Shown: in pieces, positions 40,283-52,706 of the stretch
Layout of the letters: every line of letters starts with the position of its first letter
Numbering within the stretch: the stretch's first letter is position 1
Assembly (NCBI RefSeq): GCF_964355755.1
Contig: NC_092680.1
Span: 21,369,001-21,433,000, forward strand
Origin: Antedon mediterranea
Taxonomy: Eukaryota > Echinodermata > Crinoidea > Comatulida > Antedonidae
DNA length: 64,000 nucleotides
Direction: 5' to 3'
Made by a program: the position numbers and the translations under genes
The notes under the pieces: generated by a model
The model's database searches: none
What the model saw: only the letters and a program-made list of their open reading frames with translations
What the model was told of the DNA's origin: nothing

Positions 40283-41622
40283 TTCTAAGCAAGAAAAAAA
40301 AATCTTGTTTTAAGAAAAAATTCTTAAAATAAGTATTTTTTTTCTTGTCAAGATTTAAAATTACTTAAAACAAGAAATAATTTTCTAGAAAAGACAAATT
40401 TTCTTAAATTAAGTTTTGCAATATTCTTGAAAATGCTTATTACAAGAAATATTTTACTTAAAATAAGAAGTCAATATCATTCTCTTCTTATTAAGAATAG
40501 TTTTGCTTAAAACAAGATTTGAAAATACTTAATTTGAAAAGTATTTTACTTAAAATAAGAAATCTATATTATATTTATCCCTATCAAGAATAATTTTTCT
40601 TAAATCAAGATTGATGAATTATAAAAATTACTTAAAACAATCAATATTTTTCTAGGTAAGACAAAGTTTCTTAAATTAGGTTTCGCAATAGTCTTGAAAA
40701 TACTTGTTTTGAGAAATATTTTACTTAAAATAAGAAGTCAATTTCACACTACCCTTATCAAGATTATTTTTACTTGAATCAAGATTCGCAATATTCTTGA
40801 AAATGCTTATTACAAGAAATATTTTACTTAAAATAAGAAGTCAATATCATTCTCTTCTTATTAAGAATAGTTTTGCTTAAAACAAGATTTGAAAATACTT
40901 AATTTGAAAAGTATTTTACTTAAAATAAGAAATCAATATTATATTTATCCCTATCAAGAATAATTTTTCTTAAATCAAGATTGATGAATTCTAAAAATTA
41001 CTTAAAACAATAAATATTTTTCTAGGTAAGACAAAGTTTCTTAAATTAGGTTTCGCAATATTCTTAAAAATACTTATTTTGAGAAATGTTTTACTTAAAA
41101 TAAGAAGTCAATATCATACTATCTTATCAAGACTATTTTTGCTTAAATTGAGATTCGCAATATTTTTAAAAATACTTATTTTGAGAAATGTTTTACTTAA
41201 AATAAGAAGTCAATATCATACTATCTTATCAAGACTATTTTTACTTGAATCAAGATTCGCAATATTCTTAAAAATACTTATTTCGAGAAATGTTTTACTT
41301 AAAATAAGAAGTCAATATCATACTATCTTATCAAGACTATTTTTGCTTAAATTGAGATTCGCAATATTTTAAAAAATACTTATTTTGAAAAATGTTTTAC
41401 TTAAAATAAGAAGTCAATATCATACTATCCTATCAAGACTATTTTTGCTTGAATTCAGATTCGCAATATTCTGATTTTGAGAAATGTTTTACTTAAAATA
41501 AGAAGTCAATATCATACTATCTTATCAAGACTATTTTTACTTGAATCAAGATTCGCAATATTCTTTAAAATACTTATTTTGAGAAATGTTTTACTTAAAA
41601 TAAGAAGTCAATATCATACTAT
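40283..41622. repeat. Left subterminal array of the 7.4-kb element
   Basis: AT-rich tandem units, most about 105-115 bp, each contain TTTTACTTAAAATAAGAAGT and TTATCAAGACTATTTTT-like words. The 41079-41620 part is most regular. The open frame at 41079-41372 is a by-product of the period. Confidence 0.9.
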
Positions 41623-41742
41623 GGCCAACGGTTTTTTAAAGTAATCATTCAAAATCTAGAGTTTGTAAGTAAAAGACACCTTTCATCGCAATTTATATAT
41701 TAAATGCTTCAATAGGCCTAGTAAGATTAGTCTAATATAATG

Positions 41743-41809
41743 TCGAAGGAAGACGCTTTGTTGAAGATCCGAGAAATAGATGAAGAAGTGGCCAATATTT
41801 TAACAGGTT
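41743..41809 (+). CDS. Candidate first exon inside the 7.4-kb element
   Basis: ATG opens 22 codons reading MSKEDALLKIREIDEEVANI and then LT, followed by ACAG|GTTCGT. The peptide is acidic and helix-like, with better codon texture than its surroundings, but I recognise no family. Without splicing it stops two codons later. It is the best candidate for the start of a gene carried by the element. Confidence 0.3.
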
Positions 41810-42680
41810 CGTAGGCCTAATAATTATATTTTAATCTGCCAGCAGTCTAGGCCTAGCCTAGGCTCCTTCCTAGTTAGTAATACTGTAGGCCTGGAACTAG
41901 TAGGTCTAGGCTAGCCTACTATGCCTGAACTGACTAACAGGTGTATAGGTTTAGCTTAGCATTTTAGTTCAGAAATTGACAGAGGGGACAAATATTGTCG
42001 GACCTATTTCAGCTAGGTATAAGGAAGGCCTAATAATAGATAATACAATTATAATGTAACACTAACAGTTATTTTGTAATGTAGCCATGAAATATCTACG
42101 AAGGATTATACTGTATTATATACACATATTCCAATGAGAAATATAATGACATTTAAAAACACTTCTTTATATTTAATTAATTGTACACACTAAGTAATCC
42201 CCGAAGTGATCACATCGATATTGAAACTTTATGTTTTTAACTCTAAATTTAAAAAAAACATACTAAACAAGAAATATTTCTTACAAAAAACGCCGCGTAA
42301 CTTTTTGACTGAGCAGTTGTAAGAACAGTCTTCATTAATCTAATATAATAGGTCGGCCAATCAAAACGCAAGTGAACAATTGGGACTTTACTTGTGATTT
42401 ATGTCATTGGCCTGTCAGCACAGTCGTTTCTTTCTAGAATTAAACGCACAAACTTGTATTGGGAATAATGTATGTGGTTATTACTATCGCATTTAGGTAT
42501 TGATAATAATAATAATATGGCTTTTGAATATATAATTACTGTCTGTAGAATAACATTTATACATTTTCGGTTCGCGATCAAAAGTTATATGAATGGATTT
42601 GTAATAGGTATTTATAATAATAGTATATGGGTTGTATTATTGCTAAGCTATCACCAAATCGCGTTATAACATTATTTCTC

Positions 42681-43930
42681 AGGGTTTTTTGCACCATTGA
42701 TCAATACCAAACGCGTATCGGTATTATAGTTTTTAATGAATCATTACATTAATAAAAATACCCAATTAAATCAATCGCGTCAGTCCAATTCCGACTTATG
42801 TTTCGATCACATAGTTCTGTGTCTACACTGTCCCAACTAGTTTAACAAAAAAAGTGTGATGTGCCCAAATATGGTAGTGATATGCCCGAATATCGTAGTG
42901 ATATGACATCGTCATGTCTATATAATATGGGCACATCATATTTAGTTTGATAGTATAGACAAAGCTTAAGGATTATATTTATATTTATATTTATTTATAT
43001 TTTACATTTTGAACGAAAGTATTTATTTGTTGATAAGCCCAATTTTGCATTCTTATTTTACATTTTAAATGAAAGTATTTATTTGTTGATAAGCCGAATT
43101 TTCCAGTTTAATAATAATGACCCCTTCCACAGTGCTTATACCATATACATTTTACATGATATTGACCGTGGGTTCTTTACGCCTCTGATGCATTTGTTTT
43201 TATTGTACCTTTTTAATAAATTATTATATGTTTAGGCCTAATCACACCCAATTTAATGAAACGGTCAGATTCCGATTTCAATTGAACGAAAGTAGTACTG
43301 TATTTATTATTCATTGATAAGCCAAGGGTCCCATGGCGTTAGCTGATATCTTGAGCATTTGACTCTTGTGTGAACCTGTAACACAAATCATTCTTCAAAA
43401 TCTAAAGAAAGAACCTCACACGTCTTTTTTGTGAGTGATACACTATGGATATGCCCACGGAAATAATATGTGGACATTGCAAACAATTATAGGCCTACAG
43501 TAACAAACATAGAATGGCCAATAAGCATAACATTCAGACTTGCTTGTTTTCTAGTGGATTTTTATTTACTTTAGCATGTAGAATAAAACTAGTAACAGTG
43601 GCTATATTAATAATTATACTGATTATCCTTGATGTTATCGCGTCTAATAATAAAATATTTTGTTGTTGATAAGCCCAATTTTTCAGCCTTGATTTTACAT
43701 TTTGAACGAAAGTACGGTATTTATTTGTTGATAAGCCCAATTTTGCAGTCTTAATAATGACCCTTCCACAGTGCATTTTACATGATATTGACCGAGGGTT
43801 TTTACGCCTCTATAGCCACTGATCAATACCATAATTAATGTACTTTTTTAAATGAATATTGAAATGTTTCAACATACCCAATTCAAAAAAACGGTCCGTT
43901 TTCGAGTTCAATCTTTTGATTAGAGAGGTT
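42681..43930. repeat. Three diverged copies of one repeat inside the 7.4-kb element
   Basis: Copies at about 42681-42810, 43140-43290 and 43780-43930 share GATCAATACCA-like and ACCCAATT words followed by an ACGGTC..TTCCGA-like block in two of them. Between them TTTATTTGTTGATAAGCC recurs near 43023, 43079, 43310 and 43720. The copies are old and uneven. Confidence 0.6.
42812..42966 (-). mobile_element. MITE family A copy 8, nested in the 7.4-kb element
   Basis: The left end GTTCTGTGTCTACACTGTCC and the right end TTTGATAGTATAGACAAAGC are readable, with TAA after the right end. It sits inside the larger element at 40264-47668, so it inserted there after that element's interior was in place. Confidence 0.8.
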
Positions 43931-44029
43931 GGATTTTCATTTTGAATTATAACATGGCCTAGATTGACAGTCATAAAAAAGAAAGTCATTGTAAATACTT
44001 CCCTTTATGTTGACAGAGCCAAAATAAAG

Positions 44030-44365
44030 TTTTGACCATTATCGAATGATTATTTGACAGTGACTTATTATAATACCGGCCTGGTTGACAGCAAAAACGA
44101 AGTTATTATTTATTAAACAAGATTTTACAGATTTCCGTCTACATCTCAATAATACTGTATTATCAGCAAAGGCTTTCATATAGACTCTCTTCTCCCAGAC
44201 GTTTTTTGGGTCCAGCAGCTACCTATAAATTATAGTCGAGTTTCCAAATTCACAAAACTGTCAGCCTTAGATACTAAAGCTACCGCTATGAAACAGCTTA
44301 TTAATGAATGTGTCCTCCTGGGACATAGCTGGCTAGAGCCGCGGCGCGAAAAACAAACAAAAAAC
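44030..44365. repeat. Dispersed repeat E copy inside the 7.4-kb element (empty site)
   Basis: It shares with 27790-28265 the block ACCTATAAATTATAGTCGAG and, before it, CCCAG.CGTTTTTTGG. Further on both have TTAATGAATG and GGCTAGAGC. It lacks the family B MITE present in the other copy. Confidence 0.75.
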
Positions 44366-44989
44366 ATACGTACTGCATAACTAAAATTGTTATATTAAAT
44401 TTCTTTTTAAAAAACTGTGTTATTTACAATATCTTAAATTATTTGTTAGGTAATTGAAGAAGTTCGAAGGATACTAATTATTACTAGGCAAAGAGGAATG
44501 AAATACAAAAGAAAGCTTTTTAAAAAAGTGCTTAGCAAATTTTTCCAAAGAAGAGAATAATATAGTTTATTTTGGTATTTTAAAGAGAAACACCAGTCCT
44601 CCATCTGGTAAGTACAGTGTATGTTTTTGTACTTTTATCTATTCATAAATAGTTTTATAATGGACCAATGGTAGTGAGGAAAATACGTGTACATATTGTG
44701 TACGTATTTTTAACAGCTTGGTTCGACTCAAGCTAGTGTCATGCACTCCTCCCTTTGACAACTAAAATTAAATAAATGACTTATGAATATTAATTTTTGA
44801 CATATTAATGCTCTCCTGGCCAGCCCACCTTTTCCCCTTCCTTTTACATTGACCACCTACAAAACTGTAGGCTACATTATTAAAAATTTGAGCTACAGTA
44901 TATCAAGTTTATGTCCATACATTATTCCACTCATTTAAATAAATTTATATAATATAATGTTTTCAATTTGTTATTTTTGGTTAGGTTCA

Positions 44990-45070
44990 AAGATAACCCA
45001 TATGTTGTCAAATCTGTCAAACATATTTGTTGGGAAAAACTCATCAAAAAAAGTCTGCCGACCTTGAAGG
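44990..45070 (+). CDS. Candidate internal exon of the 7.4-kb element
   Basis: Between TTTGGTTAG| and AAG|GTATTT one frame is open and reads FKDNPYVVKSVKHICWEKLI and then KKSLPTLK. An upstream piece at about 44565-44612 ending ATCTG|GTAAGT joins in frame to give W-F-K-D. A further possible exon, 45635-45685, does not keep the frame, so the gene may be broken or wrongly joined. Confidence 0.25.
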
Positions 45071-46149
45071 TATTTAGTGTTTTTTAAAATTTAAAATACA
45101 AGTAACATTATGTACATTAAAAAAAAATATCTTAAAGTGTTTTTTTAAAATCAAATTTATCTTAGCTTAAAATTCGAGGTATATACTATGTTTACAATAA
45201 TTTATTAAAATCAAACAATTAAACAAAATTTACATTTAATTGTATGATTGTTATTATAAACATTGATACGGAATAAAAACATCAATCAGGATTGAGCACC
45301 GTTTTGCGTATTGTCTTCCTAAATAGTAATATTAAAAATAAATTTAGACCCTAATAATTTAACTAAAAATAATAGATACAGCCAGGCCTGTCTTTGGGAT
45401 CGGTATAAACAGGGCAAAGTTTGTGATTAAAAAGTTCAAATGCATATTCCACCCACCCTTATGTCTTATAATGTAAAATTATTCTTACCACCGTTCTAAT
45501 ATTGCGTCATGTTTTTGTGTTTACCGCCCCAGATATAGGACTCTAAAACCACACCGTACCCAATTAGTTGATGATGTTACACATATTTTAAATACAGTAA
45601 TAACTAAAACTATATTAATCTCTTTTCATTTTTAGGAACATGAATAAAGATCCAGAATCCTGGTCTTCACGCCGATCAGGTAATATGCCGGTATTGCTTT
45701 TGGACACAGAAATGGCCTACATTAAAGTTTAGCAAACAATTCTAACTACAAAGAAAGCAAAATTAGATGAGGCTCTAGTTACTCTCCTCTCCACTTTTTA
45801 CCTTCTGGATTTCGATTATCCAAAATGAAAAGAAGTAGGCCTCACTATCCTTTAACAGTTAGTGATTTGTGATGAAAACACACCTGTACACTTGACAAAG
45901 GCTGTTGAATCATCATTAGTATACATTAATAAATTTAAAGACACCTAATAGTTAAAAGCCCAGGTGCGGGAGAAGAATTTTACAAAATTTGTATTTTATT
46001 TCTATTTTAATGTTTTTAAGTTTTCTTTTGATGGCATTTTATTATTAATAAAAACAAGTTTGTTTTAAAGAAGTTGTATATATTATTGTACCTAATGTCA
46101 TGTAAATTGTAGTTCTTAATGAAAATAACAGTATTGTTAATATTATGTT

Positions 46150-47640
46150 TTATAACATTCTTGAATTTATTTGTTTAAGTAAAATATTACTTAAAATGAG
46201 TATTCATTTATCGTTCTTAAAATAAATTTTTAATGATTTATATTTTATAGAATTCTTGTTTCAAGCAATTTTTTTCCCAATATAAGTAAGAATTTACGAA
46301 TTTTAATTTGATAGAATTCTTGTTTCAAGCAATACTTTTCTTAAAATAAGTAAACATTTACTGGTTTTTATTTGATAGACTTCTTGTTTACTTATTTTAA
46401 AAAAAGTTTTGCTTGAAACAAGAATTCTACAAATAAAAATCGGAATATTCTTACTTATTTTAAGAAATATATTGCTTGAAACAAGAAAACTAAAAATATA
46501 AATCGGAATATTCTTACTTATTTTAAGAAAAATATTGCTTAAAACAAGAATTCTGAAAAATACAAACCGGAATATTCTTACTTATTTTAAGAAAAATATT
46601 GCTTGAAACAAGAATTCTACAAATAAAAATCGGAATATTCTTACTTATTTTAAGAAATATATTGCTTGAAACAAGAATTCAAAAAATACAAATCGGAATA
46701 TTCTTACTTATTTTAAGAAAAATATTGCTTGAAACAAGAATTCAAAAAATACAAATCGGAATATTCTTACTTATTTTAAGAAAAATATTGCTTGAAACAA
46801 GAATTCAAAAAATACAAATCGGAATATTCTTACTTATTTTAAGAAATATATTGCTTGAAACAAGAATATTAAAATTAAAAATCGGAATATTCTTACTTAT
46901 TTTAAGAAAAATATTGCTTAAAACAAGAATTCTAAAAAATACAAATCGGAATATTCTTACTTATTTTAAGAAAAATATTGCTTGAAACAAGAATTCTACA
47001 AATAAAAATCGGAATATTCTTACTTATTTTAAGAAATATTTTGCTTGAAACAAAAATTCAAAAAATACAAATCGGAATATTCTTACTTATTTTAAGAAAA
47101 AAATTGCTTGAAACAAGAATTCAAAAAATACAAATCGGAATATTCTTACTTATTTTAAGAACTATATTGCTTGAAACAAGAATTCAAAAAAATACAAATC
47201 GGAATATTCTTACTTATTTTAAGAAATATATTGCTTGAAACAAGAATTCTATAAAATACAAATCGGAATATTCTTACTTATTTTAAGAAATATATTGCTT
47301 GAAACAAGAATTCAAAAAAATACAAATCGGAATATTCTTACTTATTTTAAGAAAAATATTGCTTGAAACAAGAATTCTATTTAAAAAAATCGATAAATTG
47401 TTACTTATTTTAAGGCAGATACTGCTTAAAACAAGAATGAAAAAAGCAATTAAATTCTTGGTAAGAATATTGTTCTTAAAGTATTATTTCTTGGTAAGAA
47501 TAATTTTCTTGATAAGAATTTGTGTGATTCTTGTTAAGAATTTTACGATTCTTGGTAAGCCAAAAAGTATTGAAATACGGACAAGTCAAAATTTACTTGT
47601 TTCAAGAAATATTTTGCTTGAAACAAGTTTTTTTTTTCTT
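46150..47640. repeat. Right subterminal array of the 7.4-kb element
   Basis: About 15 units of roughly 63-65 bp share ATTCTTACTTATTTTAAGAA and TTGCTTGAAACAAGAATTC. Several are exactly 63 bp, so a plus-strand frame stays open for over 120 codons (46599-46985). Unit length and sequence differ from the left array, although the complement shares CTTAAAATAAG. Confidence 0.92.
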
Positions 47641-48140
47641 AAAACAAGAATCAGAATTTTGCTGTGTATAAAACATGTAAATATATAAGTCCGCTGCTTA
47701 ATTTATATATGTGATTTAATGAGGCTAGACGGCTAGTGGAGTGGCCTGGGGTGTACTCACTCAGACATAGCTTCGCCTCAGTCAATAACTTGCGATCTTT
47801 TACCAAATTGATTATTTTCATACCTATAATAATTTACAAATTATATGATAAGGGTTGATGGGTGTAATATAAATTGATGGATAAGAGCCACGAAACAGAT
47901 ATAAATTAAATGCTTTTAAAGTAAAGAGACACATAGGATCATTTATTATGTCTACTAAATCGAATCGTCAATGCGATTGTAGTTCATAGCACCATAGTAT
48001 TCCATCGAATTAGATACATTTACAGAAGTAAGAAGAAGTAAGAGAAACTAAATAGAAATATTGAGACATAGGAATAATGTTTATTATACAATGTTGATGT
48101 GTATAGTATGCTCAGGTCTACTAACATTATTTTCACAATA

Positions 48141-48345
48141 TCATCTCATGATGATAATGATGATGAATACCATAATGATGATGATGATGATTATCATGAT
48201 GATGATGATAATGATGATTATTATCATGACGATGATGATAATGATGATGATGACGATGATGATATGATGGATGGATGATGATGATGATAATGATGATGAT
48301 GATGATGATGATGGATAATGATCATGATAATGATCACGATCATAA
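48141..48345. repeat. GAT-type microsatellite
   Basis: This is a long imperfect GATGATGAT run with ATT and CATGA interruptions. It makes Met- and Ile-rich frames on both strands that are not genes. Confidence 0.93.
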
Positions 48346-49003
48346 TGTGACCAGGTTTGTGCTGATTGTGTAGACCTATGAGGTTCCTCCAAATCCAGGT
48401 CAGTTACAGTAGCTATTTTAAAAGTAAGCATTTGATATAAAAATACCAATGAGTTATTGAGTGCAAATTCGTGAACTTAAATTTCCGAAAAAGGTAACGC
48501 AGTCGACAGACCAGGTAGAGAAGTCTCACCTCAACGAGCAAAGAATTCGTGGACTGTTAAGATGAATAGGGTGGTAAACCATGCAACTACTCCACGAGGC
48601 CTTGACAGCACCATATAAGGAAGACGTTGGGTCTTCTAAGTTAGATGGATCGCAAACGGGTACGCTAATGCTTCTATAGCGTACTTCGAAGATATGCAAT
48701 TTATTTATGTTATTTTACACAGACATTTGGTTTCTGTAAAAGCGTAAACAGCTATTATTTAAACTTTTAAACGATCAAACAACCCCTTGACATATTTTCA
48801 AAGACTATAATATTTAATAAGGCAAAGCAACACTATAATCTATACCTGTATAGGCCTAGGCCTACCCAAAACATTTTAAAACATAATGCATCATCTGACT
48901 CCATCAACATTTTTGTTTCTCTACATGTATGCCTAAATATTCAACTGTATTTTTTATGATTTCAAGTTTTGACTGTCATTTTTACATTGACTATGGTACC
49001 AAC

Positions 49004-49111
49004 CTTTGTGTTGCATACGGTATCTGTAGCTAGCTCAACGACAGCAAAATTTCCCTTCCCGAGTGTCTCATTTTCAATTCTATACCGTCCTATCGATTTC
49101 AGGTGCGTCAT
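49004..49111 (-). CDS. Kinase exon 1: start codon and glycine-rich loop
   Basis: This exon holds 36 codons, residues 1-36, beginning MTHLKSIGRYRIENETLGKG. The glycine loop reads LGKGNFAVV at residues 17-25. The ATG at 49111 is chosen as start because an in-frame TAG lies about 15 codons upstream, no other Met falls between, and IGRY is where kinase domains of this group normally begin. The donor is AAG|GTTGGT, phase 0, the same unusual GTTGGT as exon 2. A 5' UTR intron upstream cannot be excluded. The exon lies about 1.3 kb outside the 7.4-kb terminal-inverted-repeat element in intron 1. Confidence 0.85.
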
Positions 49112-49275
49112 TGCTATAAACGTTTTAAATAAATAATCAAAATACAGTCTATTCTACGAAAAACGACATAACTTTTATGTTTTTATTGCCAAAGTATACT
49201 TAAGGCATCTGCTCTAAACGTAACTAAGTTCCAAATGCAATAAATACAAACATGTCACAAGCAACCAACACACAT

Positions 49276-49343
49276 GGTAACCAACACGCGTTGTTGTATA
49301 CGCACATGGTAATCAACACGCGTTGTTGTATACGCGCGCGGAT
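49276..49343. repeat. Two-copy direct repeat about 170-230 bp upstream of the kinase ATG
   Basis: Two copies of a 33-34-bp unit share the core CAACACGCGTTGTTGTATAC. The core contains the palindrome AACACGCGTT-like ACGCGT. The repeat is followed on the plus side by a CpG-rich run GTATACGCGCGCGG. The position just upstream of exon 1 makes a regulatory role possible, but that is inference only. Confidence 0.7.
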
Positions 49344-50259
49344 TTTAACTGCGTCGTGAAGATGCGTTGATCGCAAGAGGGCGTTTGTTGGTCAGTGATG
49401 GACGGACGGAAGTATCCTTCAAATGATACTGAGATTATATTAGGTGAAAAAGATTTACATAAACTTTAATATCGGTGTTTGTATTAGCAATGAATTCACA
49501 CTTAGCCAATTGTGTCGAAACAGCCAAGGTAAGAGAGTACGGCCGCGACAAATGGCACGTCCTCTTGAGTCAGAGGCATCGTGTAAAAGTAAACTTTGTT
49601 GAGATTAGGAAAACATCCAAAAGGACTGATGAACAATTGTTATGCCATCCTCGTATATTGACATTGTACAGAAATATATCATTCACTTAATGTTACGTTT
49701 CTTAGATTTACTAACCAAATTTTACTTAACGATAAACATTCATTATACACACGTACCGTGATACTTGGGACCGCATCTTAAGATTACATAATGTAAATAT
49801 GTCGGTTTCTAACGGGTCCCAAACCCGTCTAGCACGATGGGTGGCCACCCATCAGCGGTAAATATGTGATGGTGATTTCTGTCTAGGTTCATGTGATTAA
49901 TACAACATCAAAATACCACATGCGACAATGAACTTCCGACTTGGTTATTTTGCCTAAATCATTTTGACATTATATTAACCCGTAAAAACGGATTAGTTCG
50001 AAACGGAAAAAAAAACATAATTGTGGTACACGGACTGGCAAGAATGTTAGCGCCACCACCTCTGAGGATAATAGTTGGACCCGGTGTTGCGAAGGTTAAA
50101 TTTATTTAGGCGCATGAACTGTTAATAGTTAATGTACTTATCATGCACAAGAAGATGATCAAGCAATAATAACATTTAAAGGGCTACACATTATCGAATG
50201 ATACAGATTATGACAACGATGTCAGCGAGCAAAATAAGGTTGTGTGACGATGATGATAC

Positions 50260-50383
50260 ATCTTGGTTTCCACCTGGACGCAACGCAATCGAATCAAGTT
50301 GACCAATTACAAGCGCGCGATAGTTCGGATGTTCCACGCGCGCGTCATCCTTTTTGCGTCCAATCCAAGTGAAAACCAAAGCT
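50260..50383. mobile_element. MITE family B copy, short
   Basis: The left end ATCTTGGTTTCCACCTGGAC and the right end CCAAGTGAAAACCAAAGCT, followed by TAA, are clear. At about 124 bp it is shorter than its relatives. The short open frames on both strands here come from its inverted repeat. Confidence 0.75.
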
Positions 50384-51264
50384 TAAAGGAGGATTGTGGA
50401 TCATCGTCGAAAATTAATATACTAATAATGCCCGAACATAAATACAATTTTTATTTAAATATCTATTCTGAAGTCGGTCTAAAAGCCACATTAGAGAGAA
50501 ACCGCTATTCATGTCTGCATTCCTCTTTCTAACCCGGGTGGTGGTGGTGATCTGGGGAGCATAATACACCCAAAATACAAACCAGGATTAGAGCATAAAC
50601 TAGACTGACTGTTACTTTAATGAACCGACAGCCTAGATTATTGATAGTTTACAGAAACATAATAATATTCACATTAAATTCTCGTTAGGAACTTTTCCGG
50701 AAACATGCCGTCCGTGGTATAAATTCCTCAATCAATCTTTAACTTGATTGAAAGAGGCCTTTTACATTTTTAGGCGCAGCCTAGGTATACGGTTGCTAAA
50801 GATCATTGAGTGCGCACGCGTATAAAAAGTGAGTAGAAATGCGCAAAGCAAGTCTACAATGTAATTTTGCGAGTAGAGCTGGCAGTAGTATTCAGAATTA
50901 TAGCATTAAATCAGGAAATTGTAGGTAGAATAAACACTGAATATTACAATGGTGACCTGGCTAGCACACGGTTTAAGTATACCAACAACACGAGTCATAA
51001 AAACAATATAAAAGATGTTTTTACTTAGCGCCAATAGTGTATTGACACTATCCGTCTAAAAAGGTCAACAAACGGGCAAGCCATACCTGACCTACACTCT
51101 CTCATTGATGAATCACCAAATCAGGCTGCTGTAGATTACAAACAACAAAACACACCATCATCTACACACAAGCATTTTGTGTTCATGTTTTCTAAATGTG
51201 GAAAATGTATTAGCACTGACCTAGTTTTCAATACGACGTTGTAATGACGTCATAACGTGGTTAA

Positions 51265-51330
51265 TATGACGCAACATACGTACGCGCAACGCCATTAATT
51301 TGACCAATCACAAGCAACAATTCGGATAAG
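51265..51330. mobile_element. MITE family B fragment
   Basis: One arm only: CGTACGCGCAACGCCATTAA then TTGACCAATCACAAGCAACA. Neither end is seen. Confidence 0.55.
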
Positions 51331-52574
51331 GGACGAACACTTTTCTTTATGTAAACTTTAAACTGGTATAAATTAAACGGTAACCAATTGTCATTGATCA
51401 TCAAACCCTAATGTTTTTTTTTATTATTACATTTTATAAATTCTCTGAATGGGACACGAAAGAGAAAAAAAAATTCTTTAAATGGGATTTAGGTCATCAA
51501 ATGACGACTTTCCAGTGCACTGAACCGTAACTAACATTCCTTCAGCATGCCCCAATAAACTGGGTTTTTAATGTGTGAATGTGAAGGTGTACATGCCAAA
51601 CCGTAATAACAACATGAACCCTGCCCAACATGATTTAATTTATATCGATTTGGAATACCAATAACATTAAACAAATGTGATAGTATCATGCAGGAATTAG
51701 TAATTAAATCCGAATTCCTTGTATGTATCCCTTTAAAATGTTTCAATGTACTATTCGGGGCGCGCATACCATGGTAACAAAATCACGTCGGAAATATTCA
51801 ACTAAAGGTAATCTTAGCGCCGTTATTTGGTAAACAAATTTGTCAATAACTTTGTCGGTGGATTTTCTTTCAACACTTTCCGGAAATAGCAATTTACCGG
51901 GAGGTATATTGGCTACAAAAATAAAATGAACAGTATTGGATGAGTTCACGTCAAGTGCATTTTACATTATGCTACGGTCCGACGACACAGAACCGTCATA
52001 GAGATGACGCGTTAGCGTCATGTAGCGACGAATACAACGCGTTGTAACGTATTGGTCTGCGCAACGTTTTCACTTTATAATTAAAGCAAGTACCCTGTAG
52101 CTTATTTTTAAAAACTAAACAATCTTAGCTACCTAAAGATGAGACTATTTTATTTTGAATTAGGCCTAGGCCTACATATTTGTAACAAGTAGGCGGAATC
52201 TTCACAAAGGTGAAAATTACACACAATACAAGGACATGTCGGTACAATGAGCGACATGGTTAAAATGTCACTATGAAAGGAATGCGGATACTTTGTGACA
52301 GTTTCTAAACGTATTAGTTTTAATTTTAGCTCGAGCTTGTCGACATTGTGACGACCTCAACCTTCATTTTGATTCACACAAATGATGTCATTTTTAAATA
52401 CGATTACTATTTAATTATCGTATTAATAGAAACAGTCAACTCATGGCTAGTTTAGGCCTATTAGCTAGAAGGAATAAATCAGAACACTCCAAACCAAACG
52501 ACAGAAAGAGTAGTACAGTAGGCCTATTATACTACTATAGTAGTAGTAGGCTGGGTGAGCGCTTAACTAAACTG

Positions 52575-52706
52575 GAGGACGGAACGACGCGAACGCGCAA
52601 TGCAAACAAATGGATCAATGAAAAGCGTCAGTTCGGATCTGTCCCTGTGATTGGTCAAACCACTTGCGTTACGTGTACGTATTTGCGTCCTTGAAAACCA
52701 AGTCTA
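52575..52706. mobile_element. MITE family B copy, left end worn
   Basis: GACGGAACGACGCGAACGCG at left and GTGATTGGTCAAACCACTTG then CGTCCTTGAAAACCAAG at right match the family. An open frame at 52443-52694 runs through it and is not a gene. Confidence 0.65.

Larger units (their letters stand above)
40264..47668. mobile_element. 7.4-kb terminal-inverted-repeat element of unassigned family
   Basis: The ends are perfect inverted 14-mers, TACACAGCAAAATT at 40264-40277 and its complement at 47655-47668. Next to each is a TCTTGTTTTAAG-rich arm: about 1.3 kb at left and 1.5 kb at right, both built of tandem units. The 4.5-kb interior holds diverged internal repeats, a nested family A MITE, a copy of repeat E and a few exon-like pieces. 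AAACAT occurs 3 bp outside the left end and 2 bp outside the right end and may be a target duplication. The family cannot be named from the sequence alone. Repeat-rich DNA transposons with similar ends are known in animals. Confidence 0.65.
37956..49003 (-). other. Kinase intron 1 (about 11.0 kb)
   Basis: Two thirds of this intron is the 7.4-kb inverted-repeat element at 40264-47668. Outside it, 37956-40263 is AT-rich with ATT-type microsatellite patches near 38000-38220. Stretch 47669-49003 carries a GAT-type microsatellite at 48141-48345. No other coding sequence is supported. Confidence 0.8.

Noticed and set aside
46599-47688. Plus-strand frames of 86-129 codons with repeated ILLETRI
   Set aside because: They are produced by 63-bp repeat units in the right arm of the 7.4-kb element, with single repeated low-complexity peptides.
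48141-48449. Met/Ile-rich open frames on both strands
   Set aside because: They are by-products of the GAT microsatellite.
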